A stretch of DNA of 64,000 nt from Rhizomys pruinosus (GCA_009823505.1 VZQC01000350.1:555018-619017); one strand, 5' to 3'. Shown: positions 49,590 to 61,430, counted from the first letter of the stretch. The notes: a model not told the origin generated them from the sequence alone. Numbers and translations are program-made.

Positions 49590-50640
49590 TCTTAATTTCT
49601 TTTTTCCATTTTTTATTGAATTTTCATGTATTTCATACAGAACATCTCAATCAGTCTTAATCCCCTCTTCCCTGATGGCACCCTCCCACAGCTCCCCACT
49701 GTAATTCACACACTCTCTCATTTGTGTGAAGGCTGTTGAGTCAGGTTAGCGTTCCTAGCCGTTCTTCAGTGCCAGGTGATCCACTGAGGTCTAGTCAGCC
49801 CATTCAGAGTCTCTCGCTGGAAGATCAGCTCTTCCTCACCCAGCAATAATCAGCTGCCAATATTTCTTCTGCTAAGATTGGGACCTGCTGCCCATATCCA
49901 CAGTTCTGTGCTGAGTTTTGCCTGCTTGAGTTTGTCTGCTTGGGTCTTGTGCATACCAGCACCTCCGTTGTTGGATCCTATGAACAGGGTCCTCAGAGCT
50001 TGTGTGATTCTATTTCCATATGGCCAGCCACCTCCTCCCTGGCTCTTGCAATCTTTCTGCTTCCTCTTCTGCAATGGTTGCTGAGTCCTGGGTGAGTTAG
50101 GTTAATATAGGAGTCCTGTTTGAGGACCCACTCTTTGCAGACTCCTCTCTCCATGCTTTGGCCACCTGTGCTCTTTTGTGTTCCTGGTCCTGTGCTATAT
50201 GAGGGAGCTTCATCAATGAGAGTTGAGAGATTCATTAGTGTCCTCTTTATCTCTTGTTCTATGTTGTGTGAGCCTTGGGTGTAGGGGTTGCATTGCAGAT
50301 GTGCCACTTAGGCTTGGGAGATTCACAGACAATGTCTGTGTGTGACCAGTTGTGGAACTCTGTAATAGTCTCCATGAAGTGCAAAAGAAGCTTTTTTGAT
50401 GAGTGGTGACTGGGTTAGTTACTTAACTGTAAATATGAAGATACACATATTGTATTTCATAAGAAAGTACATTAGTCTAGGGAAGTGGCAGACTTGGGAT
50501 TTTCTCTAAGATCTATGACTTCTCCAGTTACATGCATTTGGCTATGTTTACAGTACCACACATGAAGTTCCTCTCATTGAGTGGATATTAAGTCCACTAT
50601 AATTTGTAAACTTATATAGAACATTCTGAGATATTTTGTG
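49590..50640 (-). mobile_element. Probable rodent L1 3' segment, antisense
   Basis: 'ttattgaattttcatgtatt', 'ccctcttccctgatggca', 'gatcctatgaacagggtcc' and 'gtctccatgaagtgcaaaag' resemble reversed rodent L1 3' sequence. There is no intact frame. A retroviral-LTR origin is not excluded. Confidence 0.45.
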
Positions 50641-50849
50641 TGTGTGATTTTTTTCCAAGGTTCTTTCTTGAGGGTGAACTTTTTGTTGCGATGCTGAATG
50701 GTTGGGAATTCCTTCAGGGATGGAATGTGCCAGATGCTCATCCTGGGGGAGAAGTGGAGGAAATGATGAGATGGCTCGTTTGGGACCTCTGTACGCAAAA
50801 TGGCAAAATTCACAGGGGATTGTTTTCCTTGTTGTTGTTACTTTGATTT

Positions 50850-51190
50850 ACTTTATTTTTCCTTTATGTTTATATGAAGGTTTTTCCTACATGTAGGTAA
50901 GTGCACCATGTATGTGCAATGCCCAAGGAGACCAGAAGCGGGTGGCGGATCCCCTGGGATTAGATTTACAGACTGTTGTTAGTCACTGTGTGGATGCACT
51001 AAATCCATGTCTTCTGCAGGAGCGGCCAGTGCTCTTAACCCCTGAGCTATTTCTCCAGCCCCTCGTCTCACTTTTAGCCTAGGCTGGTATGGAACTCAGT
51101 ATGTAGCCCAGGATGGCCTTGAGTGACCTTCCTGTCTCAGCCCCCTAAGTGCTTCGATTACAGTCCTGAGCTACCACGACCTGCTTCACA
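50850..51190 (-). mobile_element. Diverged antisense B2 then B1-type fragment
   Basis: 50855-51062 ends 'cctgagctatttctccagcc'. 51065-51190 reads 'gtatggaactcagtatgtag' to 'ctgagctaccacgacctgct'. Confidence 0.65.
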
Positions 51191-51439
51191 AGAAATTAGT
51201 AAAAGACAAATGTCTCTCAGACACAGGAATGCTTTCCTTAGTTTTAGCATTTTGGACAGAGGATCTGATTTCTGAGCTTCACAGCCTGAGCCAGGCCAAG
51301 CTCAGGGCTCCAAGTACCAGGGGCTGAGCAGCAAGAAGAGAGTATGTGCCCTGGGGAGACTGGGGCGAGAGCCTCCTAGTTCTCTAATAAATAGTACCTA
51401 AACTTCTGCAGAACAGAACGGAAAAGCATTCTTTTTATA

Positions 51440-51620
51440 AACATTTTATTTATTTATGTACTTATGTATTTATTTATGGTAGGGCACAAGTGGGCAGGCA
51501 GGTGCAGCTCAGAGGACAGCTATGGGAGTCTACCAGGTGTGTCCCAGAGACTGAACTCCAGTTATCAGGCTTGGCGGTTGGCAGAACCTTTACCAGCTGT
51601 GCCACCCCAATGGCCCTAGA
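51440..51620 (-). mobile_element. B3-like SINE fragment, antisense
   Basis: 'tggtagggcacaagtgggca' to 'ctttaccagctgtgccaccc'. Confidence 0.45.
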
Positions 51621-51734
51621 ATATTACTCTTGTTTCATGAGGTCCAGAGGGTGTAAACAGTGCTTCAAATATCTAAAATTACTAAGTCCTAATTTTAATG
51701 GTTTGGTCTTTTTTTCATTTGTAGGGGGTTTTCT

Positions 51735-51860
51735 ATTTTTCTATTTTTTTTTTTTTCTTTTTGAGACAGGGTCCAGTTGGTCTTGAACTCACAGAGATCT
51801 GTCTGCTCCTCCTGCCTCTCAAGTGCTAAAAATAAAGGCGCGTGCCAACATACTTCAGTG
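51735..51860 (-). mobile_element. B1 SINE, antisense, internally deleted
   Basis: 'ttgagacagggtccagttgg' jumps from the tail part into 'cttgaactcacagagatctg', losing the middle. Confidence 0.75.
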
Positions 51861-52049
51861 CTGGGATTCTTTCTGGTTTGTGGGACAGAGACATTTGAGA
51901 CTATCCACTTCTGACTAGGGATTCTAAAGACTTAACTTCGGTCTGCACCACAGAGAGAAGGTGAGGGTCAGTTAGCTTTTACTATGTGGAAATGGCCCGC
52001 AGGGCACTGCTGTCCCTCCCCAGAGCTGCCCTCTGTACACCAGAGATCT

Positions 52050-52780
52050 AAGCACCTAGGCGGAGTTACTGATTTAGTTAAAGAGCAATTTAGGACTCGT
52101 TTTATTAATATTCTCACCATCGGCATTTCTGTCTCCTTTCCGTCATCCTGAATGATGGCCGAGCTTATTTCCAGTTAGTGAATCTATCCTAAGTCCTCTG
52201 CCACCCAGGGAAAAACACCCACTTGGCTCCTACACAGTTAAAAAAAATAGAAATTACTATGTGACTTAAGTAAAGCAAGATCACCTTCCTTTTAACTGAT
52301 GGCATGGAAATTAAAAGATATGGTTTGTGCTTCCCAAACTGTTATAAAACATTTTTAGATGATAAGCGGTATCAGATGGAGATAAAGTATTTAACACACA
52401 GGGCTCGTCCAGAGCAGAGATATATCTACAGATAATTGTAAGCTCCTAGGAATACTTGATGGGAAATATGTTGATAATACAATTTTTCTTTTGAAAGGTA
52501 TCATTATAATGATTGCAAATTTAGTTTAATAATTAAATTAATAAGGATGGTTTGATTCCAACATGGGGCTCTTAATGATATACAGAGCTAATAATATCTG
52601 TCTCGCTGGCTAAATAGGTTTTAAAAGACTGTGTAGGGTGATCTGCACTCAGACACCCTCTGCCCTTTACTGAGGCAGCATTCACCTCTAGTTTAAGTGT
52701 CGTCTCTGAAAATATTAATGAGAAAACAAAAATAGTTCACTAAAATATTCTTATTTTACTGTTAAAGACAAAAATATATA
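52050..52780. promoter_or_regulatory. Isolated AT-rich candidate element about 21-22 kb upstream
   Basis: Unique DNA between SINEs. It has ctgatttagttaaagagcaa, cgttttattaatattctc, tttagtttaataattaaatt followed by aataagg, cttaatgatatacagagc, taataatatctg and ctcattaatattttcagag (reverse strand). Confidence 0.4.
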
Positions 52781-52960
52781 ACGGGCTGTAGCTCAGTGGA
52801 TAGAGTGCTTACCTCAGAAGGATGAAGCCTGGGTTCCATCCACCCCAGCACCAAATAAAGCAGACACAGCAGTGCACATCTGTAATCGTAGCCCTCAGAC
52901 AGTGGAGGCAAGAGCATGCGACGGCCTAGAATGAGCTCTTCAAGTTTGTAGTATGTTACT
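52781..52960 (+). mobile_element. ID SINE fused to B1-like right part
   Basis: 'gggctgtagctcagtggata' and 'gaagcctgggttccatcca' (ID A and B boxes) then 'cagtgcacatctgtaatcg' and on. Confidence 0.7.
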
Positions 52961-53094
52961 TCAGGAAACTCTCCGAACCTCACAGCATCTTGCCTGTGGC
53001 AGGCCCCTGGAGGGACCTCTATGAGCCAGTGGGGTCCCTGAGGAGCCTGGCTCTGAGCCAGGTGGGCCAACGTCACAGCCACTCTCTTCTTGTA

Positions 53095-53180
53095 GGTGGC
53101 CATGTGACCTTCAGGGCTTCCTTAATCCTCCTAGGCTTCCTTATCTGTGAACTGGAGATAACTTCCCACATAGTGTGTTA
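53095..53180 (+). mobile_element. MIR SINE remnant
   Basis: 'gccatgtgaccttcagggct', 'tccttatctgtgaactggag' and 'ataact' keep the MIR order. Confidence 0.5.
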
Positions 53181-53239
53181 TTATTTCATAACAACTGATA
53201 GTAGCCAGTGGTAGGGGTGGTGGGAATTAGTTTTTGCTT

Positions 53240-53390
53240 CATTTGCCTTTTTGAGACCACCTTCCTGTAGCCCCAGTTGGCCTGGACCTTGCTATGTAAC
53301 CAGGCTGGCCCTGAATTCACAGAGATCCACCTGCCTCTGCCTCCCCGGTGCTGGGATTAAAGGCATGCACCTCCATGCCTGGCTTGAAAG
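53240..53390 (-). mobile_element. B1 SINE, antisense
   Basis: 'ctttttgagaccaccttcct' to 'gcacctccatgcctggctt'. Confidence 0.85.
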
Positions 53391-53638
53391 CAATTCTAAT
53401 GCTGCCCAATTCGCAGACCTAGAGACTGAGTTGGAGAGGCCGGGCAGCTTGCTGAGATGGTTGGGCTGGAACCTTAGGTGATCTGCTGGTTTTCCTTAGG
53501 GACTCAGTACGGCTATGTGTTGGAGACTGGGTGCCCTAGATGGGGCACTGAGATATACTGGATTCTAATTATATTCCTTGGCTTTTGGCTTTGGGGGGTT
53601 TGAAGCCCCAGCCCTGGCTATTACCAGCAGGGCTTCCT

Positions 53639-53887
53639 TTTTTAATTTTTTTAAATTTTATTTATTTCTGTATGTGTATGAATGTACTGTCTGCATGCAG
53701 GTTTGTGCACCCGTGTCGTGCAATGCCTTGGAGGTCAGAAGAGGGTGTCGGATCCCCCTGGAACTGGAGTTCTTCTGGAATTGGAGTTTCAGATGGTTCT
53801 CAGCCGCCATGTGGGTGCTGGGGATCGAACTCGGGTCCTCTGTAAGAGCGGTCGGTGCTCTTAACCGCTAGGCCATCTCTCCAGCCC
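53639..53887 (-). mobile_element. B2 SINE, antisense, full length
   Basis: Ends 'ctaggccatctctccagccc'. 'ccagcagggcttcct' at 53625-53639 and 53889-53903 is the target-site duplication. Confidence 0.92.
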
Positions 53888-53903
53888 TCCAGCAGGGCTT
53901 CCT

Positions 53904-55265
53904 AATGGCCCCTCCAGATTGATTCCCTCCAGCTCTTGAGCAAGCAAGTGGTGAGCAGCTGGGATAACTGCCTGTCAGACCCTGGAGGACTGGAATCTTC
54001 CAAAGCTACTCCGTTGGTCCCTGCTTTTCACTCTGTAAAGCAGAGGCAGTAGCCCCAGATGGAGGGCAGGAGCCGCACAGCAGTTCCTCTGGGTGCGGTG
54101 GCTTTGCCAGGATCTCGGAGCTGGTTCGAGGCACAGTAGGATGGAAGCCATGTGTCTTTGGCTCCAAAGTTAACATCCACAATGTTAGAGTCTTGTGTCC
54201 TGGTGAAGATGAAGTCAGCCCCCCAAAATAGTGGGCAGCAAAAGCTGAACAGGGACTCTGAACTCTGACCAAACTGACAGTCAACATCTATGGCAGCTTC
54301 TGTTAGCTGAGCACTGGGTTTCCAAGGTTGAATCCAGGCCTACATGCCAGGCAAGCACTCTACTGCTGAGCACATCCCCAAACTGTCATAAAGTCTTATG
54401 GCTTCAAGGTACAGTTGGTGTTGGCATTGCCTTATCTTCTCAGATGCACACTCAGGGAAAGAGCACTTGCCAGAGGAGCAGTCTGGGGTTCGACCCAGAA
54501 ATCTAGACACAGCCCTCTGCTGACATCACTGGGTCTGGAGCCCAGGCTCAGCTCCAGGGTCAGTCTGGGCAGCCATAGTGAATGGTCAGGTAATGCCCAC
54601 TGGCATGCAGGTGTTTCTGGGCCTCGGTAGCAGCACAGCCCCAGGTTCTTCTGGGCAAGGTGGTCATGTTGGGCCCAAGGTCTGGTGAATCATCTGTAGC
54701 ACAACCTGCTCTAGACAAGGTAACTAGACCATGAGTTCCATCAGAAGGCCGAGGGTGTATCCCAAAGCCTCTTCCTCTCCCTATGAGGAATTAATTGATT
54801 AATTAATTGTAGCCCTTAATCCCAGATGAGGATGGAACTCCCTGCATACTGTGTGTGCTCCATGATGAGGCCTTTGAGAAGGCGAAGCTCGGCCCCAAGC
54901 ATGCAGCCAATGGATGCAGGCCTAGGATAGGAGATGGAGCCAAGCATGGGCAAGGCTGGGAGAGGAAGGGGGAGATGATGAGCGCCCCCGTCTGGCCGGA
55001 ACAAGAGCAGGAAGTGGGGCCTTGGTCTGACTCAAGGGATCAGGAGCTGGGCCATCTGTGAAGGCAGCAGATGGCGCCCTCCTGAGGAGCTCTCCTGCGG
55101 CGTCCCAAACTCCTCCCTGGCTACCAGGTACCAAGCTGGAGGTTCTGAAACAACCCAGGTGCCATAGATTTGTGCGGAACCATGAAGCTTCAGGCAGCGG
55201 GGAGGGACCCGGGGGTCCGTCAGGTTCCAGGTTCCAGGGGTTAGAACCATCCACACACACCAGAG
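53904..55265. other. Unique stretch with ID-like remnant
   Basis: 54310-54385 ('gccaggcaagcactctactg') is an antisense ID-like piece. A duplicated 'aattaattgattaattaatt'-type run is near 54788. No gene is recognised. Confidence 0.4.
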
Positions 55266-55269
55266 TTGT

Positions 55270-55690
55270 GGCCATTTTCATCTTCAAACACTAAGTGCAA
55301 TTTATCAAACAATGCTTTGTAAAAATTAATTTCCCAGGAGATTCCTCTGAATTACTCTAATTGCCTTTCCTTGACTAATTTTTCAAATTGCAATTTTATG
55401 AAAAAACAACAACAACAAATATTTCTAGGTAGGGAGTGTCTCAGAGGGAATGCTGATTTCAGAGAGGGTTGTAATCTTTCTATCTAGGTTTATATATTGC
55501 CCTTCTATTGACACTACTTTTTGATTAATATTGTGTATAACATTCTATAATGCATCAGCAGAATTAGCTATGCAGAAGCAATTAAGCATATGGACACTAC
55601 ATTGATGGAAGGACGTTTTGTGGACAAAATGACAGTTTAATACTGAGCTCTCCTGAAATTGTTTATTCTCATCATTTGCCTCTGTTCTGA
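55270..55690. promoter_or_regulatory. Isolated AT-rich candidate element about 24.5 kb upstream
   Basis: Includes agtgcaatttatc, aaaattaatttccc, gaattactctaattgcc, tttgattaatattgtg, cagaattagctatgc and gcaattaagcatatgg. No repeat or gene ORF is recognised. Confidence 0.4.
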
Positions 55691-55699
55691 TAGCAAACC

Positions 55700-56355
55700 T
55701 GTCAGAGTAGCAGTGGGATCAGTCTGTCCTGTCTTCACCTGAGGCCTTTGAGATGGGGACAGTATATCTCTGCAGAATGTTCTGATTTTGATTAACCTTT
55801 TTCATGGATACCACAGATGTTCTAGAACATTCTAAGGCAGCTCTTTTGCAAAGCTTTGAGTTTTGCCCCCTTGGCTGGCTCAGGGCTGCTTTCCCCTGGA
55901 TCACAGACAGAAAGAAATATGTCTCCTAAGCTCACATTAAGTCCAAATCGCCAGTATCTCAAACTGTGACATCGTTTGGAAACAGAGTCCTCACAGATGA
56001 CTGTGGGAGGCTGGGGTCACTAGGGTAGGTCCTAATTACAATGACTGTGTCCTTATAAACAGAGCGATAGATGTGCACACAAAGGGATGCCACCTGTAGA
56101 CTGGCCTGATACCACAACAAGCCAGGAGCTGCCAGAGTTGGGGACAGGGTGGTGCTGCCCACATCCAGACCTTGGGCTCCTGCCTCAAGATTATGAGGTA
56201 ATGATATTTTTATTAGTGTATACTGTATGAAAGAACAGGTTTCATTATGGTATTTTTCTGATGTGTGTATTATGTACTTTGATCATAGGAGAGAATGATT
56301 TTTTGTTATTTGGGCACCAAGTTGTCACTGTGTTCTAGCAAATACAGAGAAAAAT
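55700..56355. other. Unique stretch, nothing recognised
   Basis: AT-moderate single-copy DNA. 55920-56200 may belong to an old interspersed repeat (gacatcgtttggaaacagag, ggctggggtcactagggtag) that I cannot name. Confidence 0.35.
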
Positions 56356-56369
56356 ATATTGTTCATTTT

Positions 56370-56745
56370 TTATTAATTTTTTTGTCTTTTTGAATCAGGG
56401 TCTCCTTGTAGCCCCAGCTGTCCTGGAACTCACTATGTAGACGAGGCTGGCCTTGACCTCACAGAGATCCACCTGCTCCTGCCTCCCAAGTGCTTGGATT
56501 AAAGGCATGAGCTACCGTGCCTGGCTTAATTAATTAGTTAAAATTTATGTGTATTGTTTGCCTGCATGTATGTAAGTGCACGATATGCCTGCAATGCCCA
56601 TAGAGGCCAGAAGAGGGCCTCAGGTCCCCTAGAACTGGAGTTACTGATGTTGTTAGACAGTGGGCACTGGGAACTGAACCTGGGTCCTCTGCAAAGCAGC
56701 CAGTATTCTTAATAACTGAGCCATCTCTCCATCCCCAAATAAGTT
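56370..56745 (-). mobile_element. Antisense B1 followed by antisense B2
   Basis: B1 56375-56525 (to 'gagctaccgtgcctggctta') and B2 56540-56740 (to 'ctgagccatctctccatccc'). Confidence 0.8.
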
Positions 56746-56762
56746 GTTTCCAAAGAGTGAGA

Positions 56763-56893
56763 TTTGGGCCAGATGTGTGGTGGCACACACCTTTAATCCC
56801 AGCACTCTGGAGGCAGAGGCTGGTGTACACAGTGAGTTACAGGACAGCTGGGGATACAGGGAGACCCTGTATCAAAAAAGACCAAAAAAAAAG
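56763..56893 (+). mobile_element. B1 SINE with internal deletion
   Basis: 'gccagatgtgtggtggcaca' to 'gaccctgtatcaaaaaagac'. The centre between 'gcagaggctgg' and 'tgtacacagtg' is lost. Confidence 0.8.
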
Positions 56894-58535
56894 TGACATT
56901 CTTGTTGCAGAGCCCAAGGCTGAGGGGACATGGATCATGCAGGCTGGGCTATGGGTGAGATTCCTACAGTTACTGCTGGGTGGTGGAGGTCTGAGAGGGA
57001 GAGAACACATTTCGGGGCTGGGAACTCCTTCATCCACATGACAGCATTGGAGGTGCAGGTGCCTGCACATCCTGTCCCTGTATCTCCTCAGCATTCTCTG
57101 GGAGTGAGTCTGGTGAAGCAGCTCGGCTCTTGCAGAGGCCAGCCGTGGTCACCAGTGTCTTTTGCAGCTGGCTATTCTGTGGTCCTCCCAGCATCAGGCA
57201 CAATCCACAGGGCTCTGAGATGGAACTACAGAGCAAAACCAGCCACAAAGCAGTCTCACTGGCAGCATCCAGGGCCACCTTGAGAGTGGTCAGTGTCTTT
57301 CCCCAGAACATTGTTACTCAGGGTCAAGAATGGTCAAGACCTTCTCCTAAGTGTGGACCGCCGGAATCACCTGGCACTCTGGAGATTCCAGAGCTGCTTT
57401 CTAGTCGTTCGGCTGCACCTTCCCCTAGGAGCACTATCTTAATTGGCAATTTCAGCAGAGAAGTCTAAACACCAAGGATGGTCATTATTTGTGCAATTTC
57501 TTCTCCTCTGGGTCTTGAGCATTTACTAGAAGGGCCACCTATGTATCTATCATTATCAGAGAACTTCCCAAGTCTCTGATATCTAAGATTAACGTCTGTA
57601 TTGGCAAATTATCCCTGCCCCGTCTGGGTCTCAGTTCCGCCCTGGTAGCTGTCTGGGCAAGCCTGGAAGAGCTGTGATCTCTACCAGTGACTAGTGTCCC
57701 CTAACTCCCTCCCGTGGGGTGCTGGCCTCTTCATGCAGGGCAGGCACTCTGCTTCGGGAGTCATTCTCTCCTTGAAGCATTGCTTGGCTGAGTAGGACCT
57801 TGTCTTGGGGTCTGGTCAACCTAAACTAGGACCATCCCTGTCCTAGGCAAATATGTCCTTACAGTGCACCGTCAGTCACCTTCCCTGTGAGGGGCAACCT
57901 TACCGCTGTCTTGTAGCTTATCTAACATGCAGAAGCCAACAGATGGGGTGGCCCGGCTTCAGGCAGTCTCACTTGAGCAAGATGTACAGGTAGACTCCTT
58001 GCCTCTGGCTCAAGTCATATTCCCAGAATGGTTTCCTGACTCAGAAGCTGGAGCTTCTTGGCAAACTCGTGTTAGATGGGTGTGTAAACCCCAGCCTTTT
58101 TACCCCACCAAAGGGGTCCCCCAGCTGAGAAAAGCAGACAGGAGCACTGTCTGGGGGGGTCATCTAACCTGGACACTTGCGCTTGGAGATGCACAAGTGT
58201 GTGCTCCGCCATCTCTGCTTCACCTTGGATTTGGAAGCTGTGGGCAGGAGCTCCAGCTGTCTGCACAGCTTTGCTTCTGCTTGGAACATTGCTGGCGAGT
58301 GTGCCTGCCTACTTGCCATAGCCCTCGTCAAAACTCTGCAGGGCCTTTAACAGAATCTTCATCCATCTGCTGGAGAAAGACTGGTGCCTGGTGTTTTCTC
58401 CTTCAGTTGTGAAGGCATTGAATGTTTACACAGCATGCATGACCGGCTGTTTGGATTTTCTCTTACACACTGTTCTCACCCATTTTTTGGTAAGAGCTTT
58501 ATTGAGACAAATTGTCCACAATAAGCTGTCTTGTT
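56894..58535. other. Unique stretch, nothing recognised
   Basis: GC-moderate. The 161-codon plus frame at 57927-58412 has no recognised domain. No gene called. Confidence 0.4.
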
Positions 58536-58544
58536 TGTTTGCTT

Positions 58545-58705
58545 GTTTGTTTGTTTTTGTTTTTCAAGACAGTGTCTCCCTGTAGCCCCAGCTAGCCTGG
58601 AACTCTCTATGTAGACCAGGCTGGCCTCAATCTTACAAAGCTCCACACTGCTCTGCCTCCTGGGTTTGGGGATTAAAGGCATGTACTACTATGTCTGGCT
58701 GATGA
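58545..58705 (-). mobile_element. B1 SINE, antisense
   Basis: 'caagacagtgtctccctgta' to 'tgtactactatgtctggctg'. Confidence 0.85.
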
Positions 58706-58800
58706 TATTCTCTGAAGCACAAAAAAATTTTGATTTTTGATGTAATCCAACTTCTCTATTTTTCTCTTGTCATTTGTATTTTTAATATCACATATCAAGA
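58706..58800 (-). mobile_element. L1 fragment, antisense
   Basis: 'gaagcacaaaaaaattttga' and 'gtaatccaacttctctattt' match reversed L1 3' sequence. A further L1 piece (gttccagcaccatttgggga) lies at 60308-60365. Confidence 0.55.
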
Positions 58801-58809
58801 CTTCAACTT

Positions 58810-58960
58810 CAGGCCATTGAGATGGCTTAGCATGGTTGAAAACTAGGGCCCACATGGTTGAAAGAGAGAACTGACTCCTGCAAGCTTGACCTCTATGTGC
58901 ACTCCATGGTAATGCCCCCTACATATCCATGCACACATTCATGAAAAATTAATAACATTT
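58810..58960 (+). mobile_element. B3/B4-type SINE fragment
   Basis: 'aggccattgagatggcttag', 'ggttgaaagagagaactgac' and a 'catgcacacattcatg' 3' end. Confidence 0.55.
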
Positions 58961-58961
58961 T

Positions 58962-59044
58962 TCAAGGCCAGCCTGGTCTACAGAGTGAGTTCCAGGACAG
59001 CTGGGGCTACAGGGAGACCCTGTCTCAAAAAGACCAAAAAAAAA
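58962..59044 (+). mobile_element. B1 SINE 3' part
   Basis: Starts abruptly at 'caaggccagcctggtctaca' and ends in an A-run directly before the N at 59045. Confidence 0.8.
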
Positions 59045-59045
59045 N

Positions 59046-59410
59046 GAACAGCAAGACAACAATCACAGGGAGATGGAATACAGCACACCAAGACAACAAT
59101 CATGGGGAGATGGAATACAGTACCCCGAAGACAACAATCATGGGGAGATGGAATACAGCACCCTGAAGACAACAATCACAGGGAGATGGAGAACAGAACA
59201 GTAAGACAACAATCACAGGGAGATGGAATACAGCACACTAAGGCAACAATCATGGGGAGATGGAATACAGTACCCCGAAGACAACAATCACGGGGAGATG
59301 GAGTACAGCACCCCCAGACAACAATCACGGGGAGATGGAATACAGCACCCTGAAGACAACAATCATAGGGAGATGGAATACAGCACCCCGAAGACAACAA
59401 TCATGGGGGA
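59046..59410. repeat. ~37-bp minisatellite, 10 copies, with higher-order pattern
   Basis: The unit contains 'agacaacaatcatggggaga' and 'tggaatacagcaccccga'. I count ten copies. Variants recur with a period of about 150 bp (cagnaagacaac at 59050 and 59200, then aaggcaac/aagacaac and taccccgaag), pointing to a four-unit higher-order repeat. Confidence 0.95.
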
Positions 59411-59425
59411 ACATAAGAAATGTAC

Positions 59426-59592
59426 TTTTGAACTTTTTTTTTTTTTTGTATTTTTGAGACACGGTCTCCCTTTAGTCCCAGCTGGCCTGGAGCTCACTCT
59501 GTAAACCAGGCTGGCCTTGAACTCACTGAGATCTGCCTGCTTCAGCCTCCCAAGTGCTAGGATTAAAGGCATGGGCCACCCTGCCTGGCTTA
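59426..59592 (-). mobile_element. B1 SINE, antisense
   Basis: 'tttgagacacggtctccctt' to 'gggccaccctgcctggctta'. 'acttttgaac' at about 59422 and 59591 is the target-site copy, repeated again at 59621. Confidence 0.88.
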
Positions 59593-59676
59593 CTTTTGAA
59601 CCTTTTTTTTTTTTTTTTTACTTTTGAACCTTTTTAATGTAATCACACAGTAACTATAAAAAATATTTAGAATTTT

Positions 59677-59940
59677 AGCCGGGCGTGGTGATCCACGCCT
59701 TTAATCCTAGCACTTGGGAGGCAGAGGCAGGTGGACCTTTGTGAGTTCAAGGCCAGCCTGGTCTACAGAGTGAGGTCTGGACAGCTGGGGCTACAGGGAG
59801 ACCCTGTCTCAAAAAGACCAATAATAATAATACTGAGGCTCCAGGGAGACCCTGTCTCAAAAAGACCAATAATAATAACAATACTGCGGCTCCATGGAGA
59901 CCTTGTCTCAAAAAGACAAAATAATAATAATAATAATAAA
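59677..59940 (+). mobile_element. B1 SINE with triplicated 3' tail
   Basis: 'gccgggcgtggtgatccacg' onward. Then 'ggagaccctgtctcaaaaag' plus an AAT array occurs three times (near 59797, 59848 and 59898), each ending in accaataataa- or acaaaataataa-type repeats. Confidence 0.85.
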
Positions 59941-60300
59941 TGCCATTGAGAGATAGCCACAAACTATGGACTGGTAAGCATTCATCTGTAATCCCAGCAC
60001 TCAGGCAGAGGCAGAGGCCAGCCTGGGCTATATACCAGACTCCAGGGCAACCAAAGTCACCCCTTGTGTTCCAGGCCAGCTGGGGCTGCAGGGAGATCCT
60101 CTCTCAAAAATACAAAAAAATTAATAACATTTAAATATTTTCTCTATTACTTTATTTTGTGTATATGGGTTTATTGCCTGGATGTAGTAAGTGGACCCAG
60201 GTCATGCAATAACCACAGAGGTGAAAAGAGAGTGTTAGAACCCCTGGAACTGGAGGCACAGATGGTTGTCAGCTGCCATGTGGTCCTCTGGAAGAGCAGA
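59941..60300. mobile_element. SINE fragments (B1-like sense, then antisense B2)
   Basis: 59975-60115 is a rearranged B1-type sequence ending 'gatcctctctcaaaaatac'. 60150-60300 is a diverged antisense B2 ('ggatgtagtaagtggaccca' to 'gtcagctgccatgtggtcc'). Confidence 0.55.
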
Positions 60301-60369
60301 CTGCTCTTTTTCTTGTGGATGTTCAGTTGTTCCAGCACCATTTGGGGAAAAGATTATTCCTTCTGTGTC

Positions 60370-61430
60370 GGAATGTCTGGTAGCTTCCTGAGCACCAGCT
60401 GCCCCAGTGGCTTGTCCCACTGACTCTGAACTGTGCCAGGCCTCCTCTGTCTCGAGCACTCGAGCTCTGGGGTGTAAATGTTCTCTCTTGGCTCTTCTTT
60501 GGCCTCTGGTCCACGCTCTGTGGACCCCAGATGATCTGTCAGCCCTCCCTTTTCCTGACTCTGGAATTCCCTTCCCCATGACAGGGAAAATTCCACGTGT
60601 GCATCTTGCTGCAGTCTAGCAACAGCGCCATGGATTTCTCTGGATTCCTCTTTGCTCCTTCTCAACCTCATTCCTGTCTTTATGATTGGACGAGTCCACC
60701 CTCAGATCTCTTCCCCTTCTCTCCCAGTGCCTTTATCAGGCCCTGGGTAGCTGAACGTCCTTCCCTGCAGATGACTTGAGCATCTCTACCCTAGCTCTCT
60801 CCATGTGTTCTGGACTCCTGCATCCTACTTACTCATGTGTCCACATGATACTTTGTCCACAGCTCTACAGGCCTGAGACCCGTATAGTTACCATACACTG
60901 ACCAAAGAGAGCTAATATGCAGGACACAGGAACCTCACAAGAGAGCTGGGGCGGGGGGGTGGACCCTGCCCCGCCATGCTGACCTGCAGGGCCATGCTGA
61001 CCTGCTCAGGACCAGGACTCTGTGTCTGAGTCCCTCCTTGGAAGCCTGCACATTTCTGTGTCTATGGACATGACACTTCAGTGGGGTCTGTGTTCGTGTA
61101 TAGAACTGAGCAGGCCAATGCTGGACGGTCAAGGGTCTGGTTCCTAGACCTGGTCTGCACTTCACTTCCACCCGCTTTGGTGGCTTACCCGCTTTGCTGG
61201 CTGCATGGCAGGACTGGGACTGATAGATGTGTGAATGAGGAGCTGCCTGACTCCTGGATACTCAGCTGCCCTGAGGCAGCCACTTCCACAGACACATTCT
61301 TTACTCTAGCCCATTAGCTAGCATGTCTGTGGATGTGGGAAGCGCCTGCCCAGGAAGGCCTGCTGCTTGTAAATGGTGCATCTGAGTTGAGTGGACAGCT
61401 TAGACTCTGTCCAGCAAGAGCCCAGCACCC
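60370..61430. other. Unique stretch, nothing recognised
   Basis: Single-copy GC-moderate DNA. No gene family in any frame. Confidence 0.4.
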
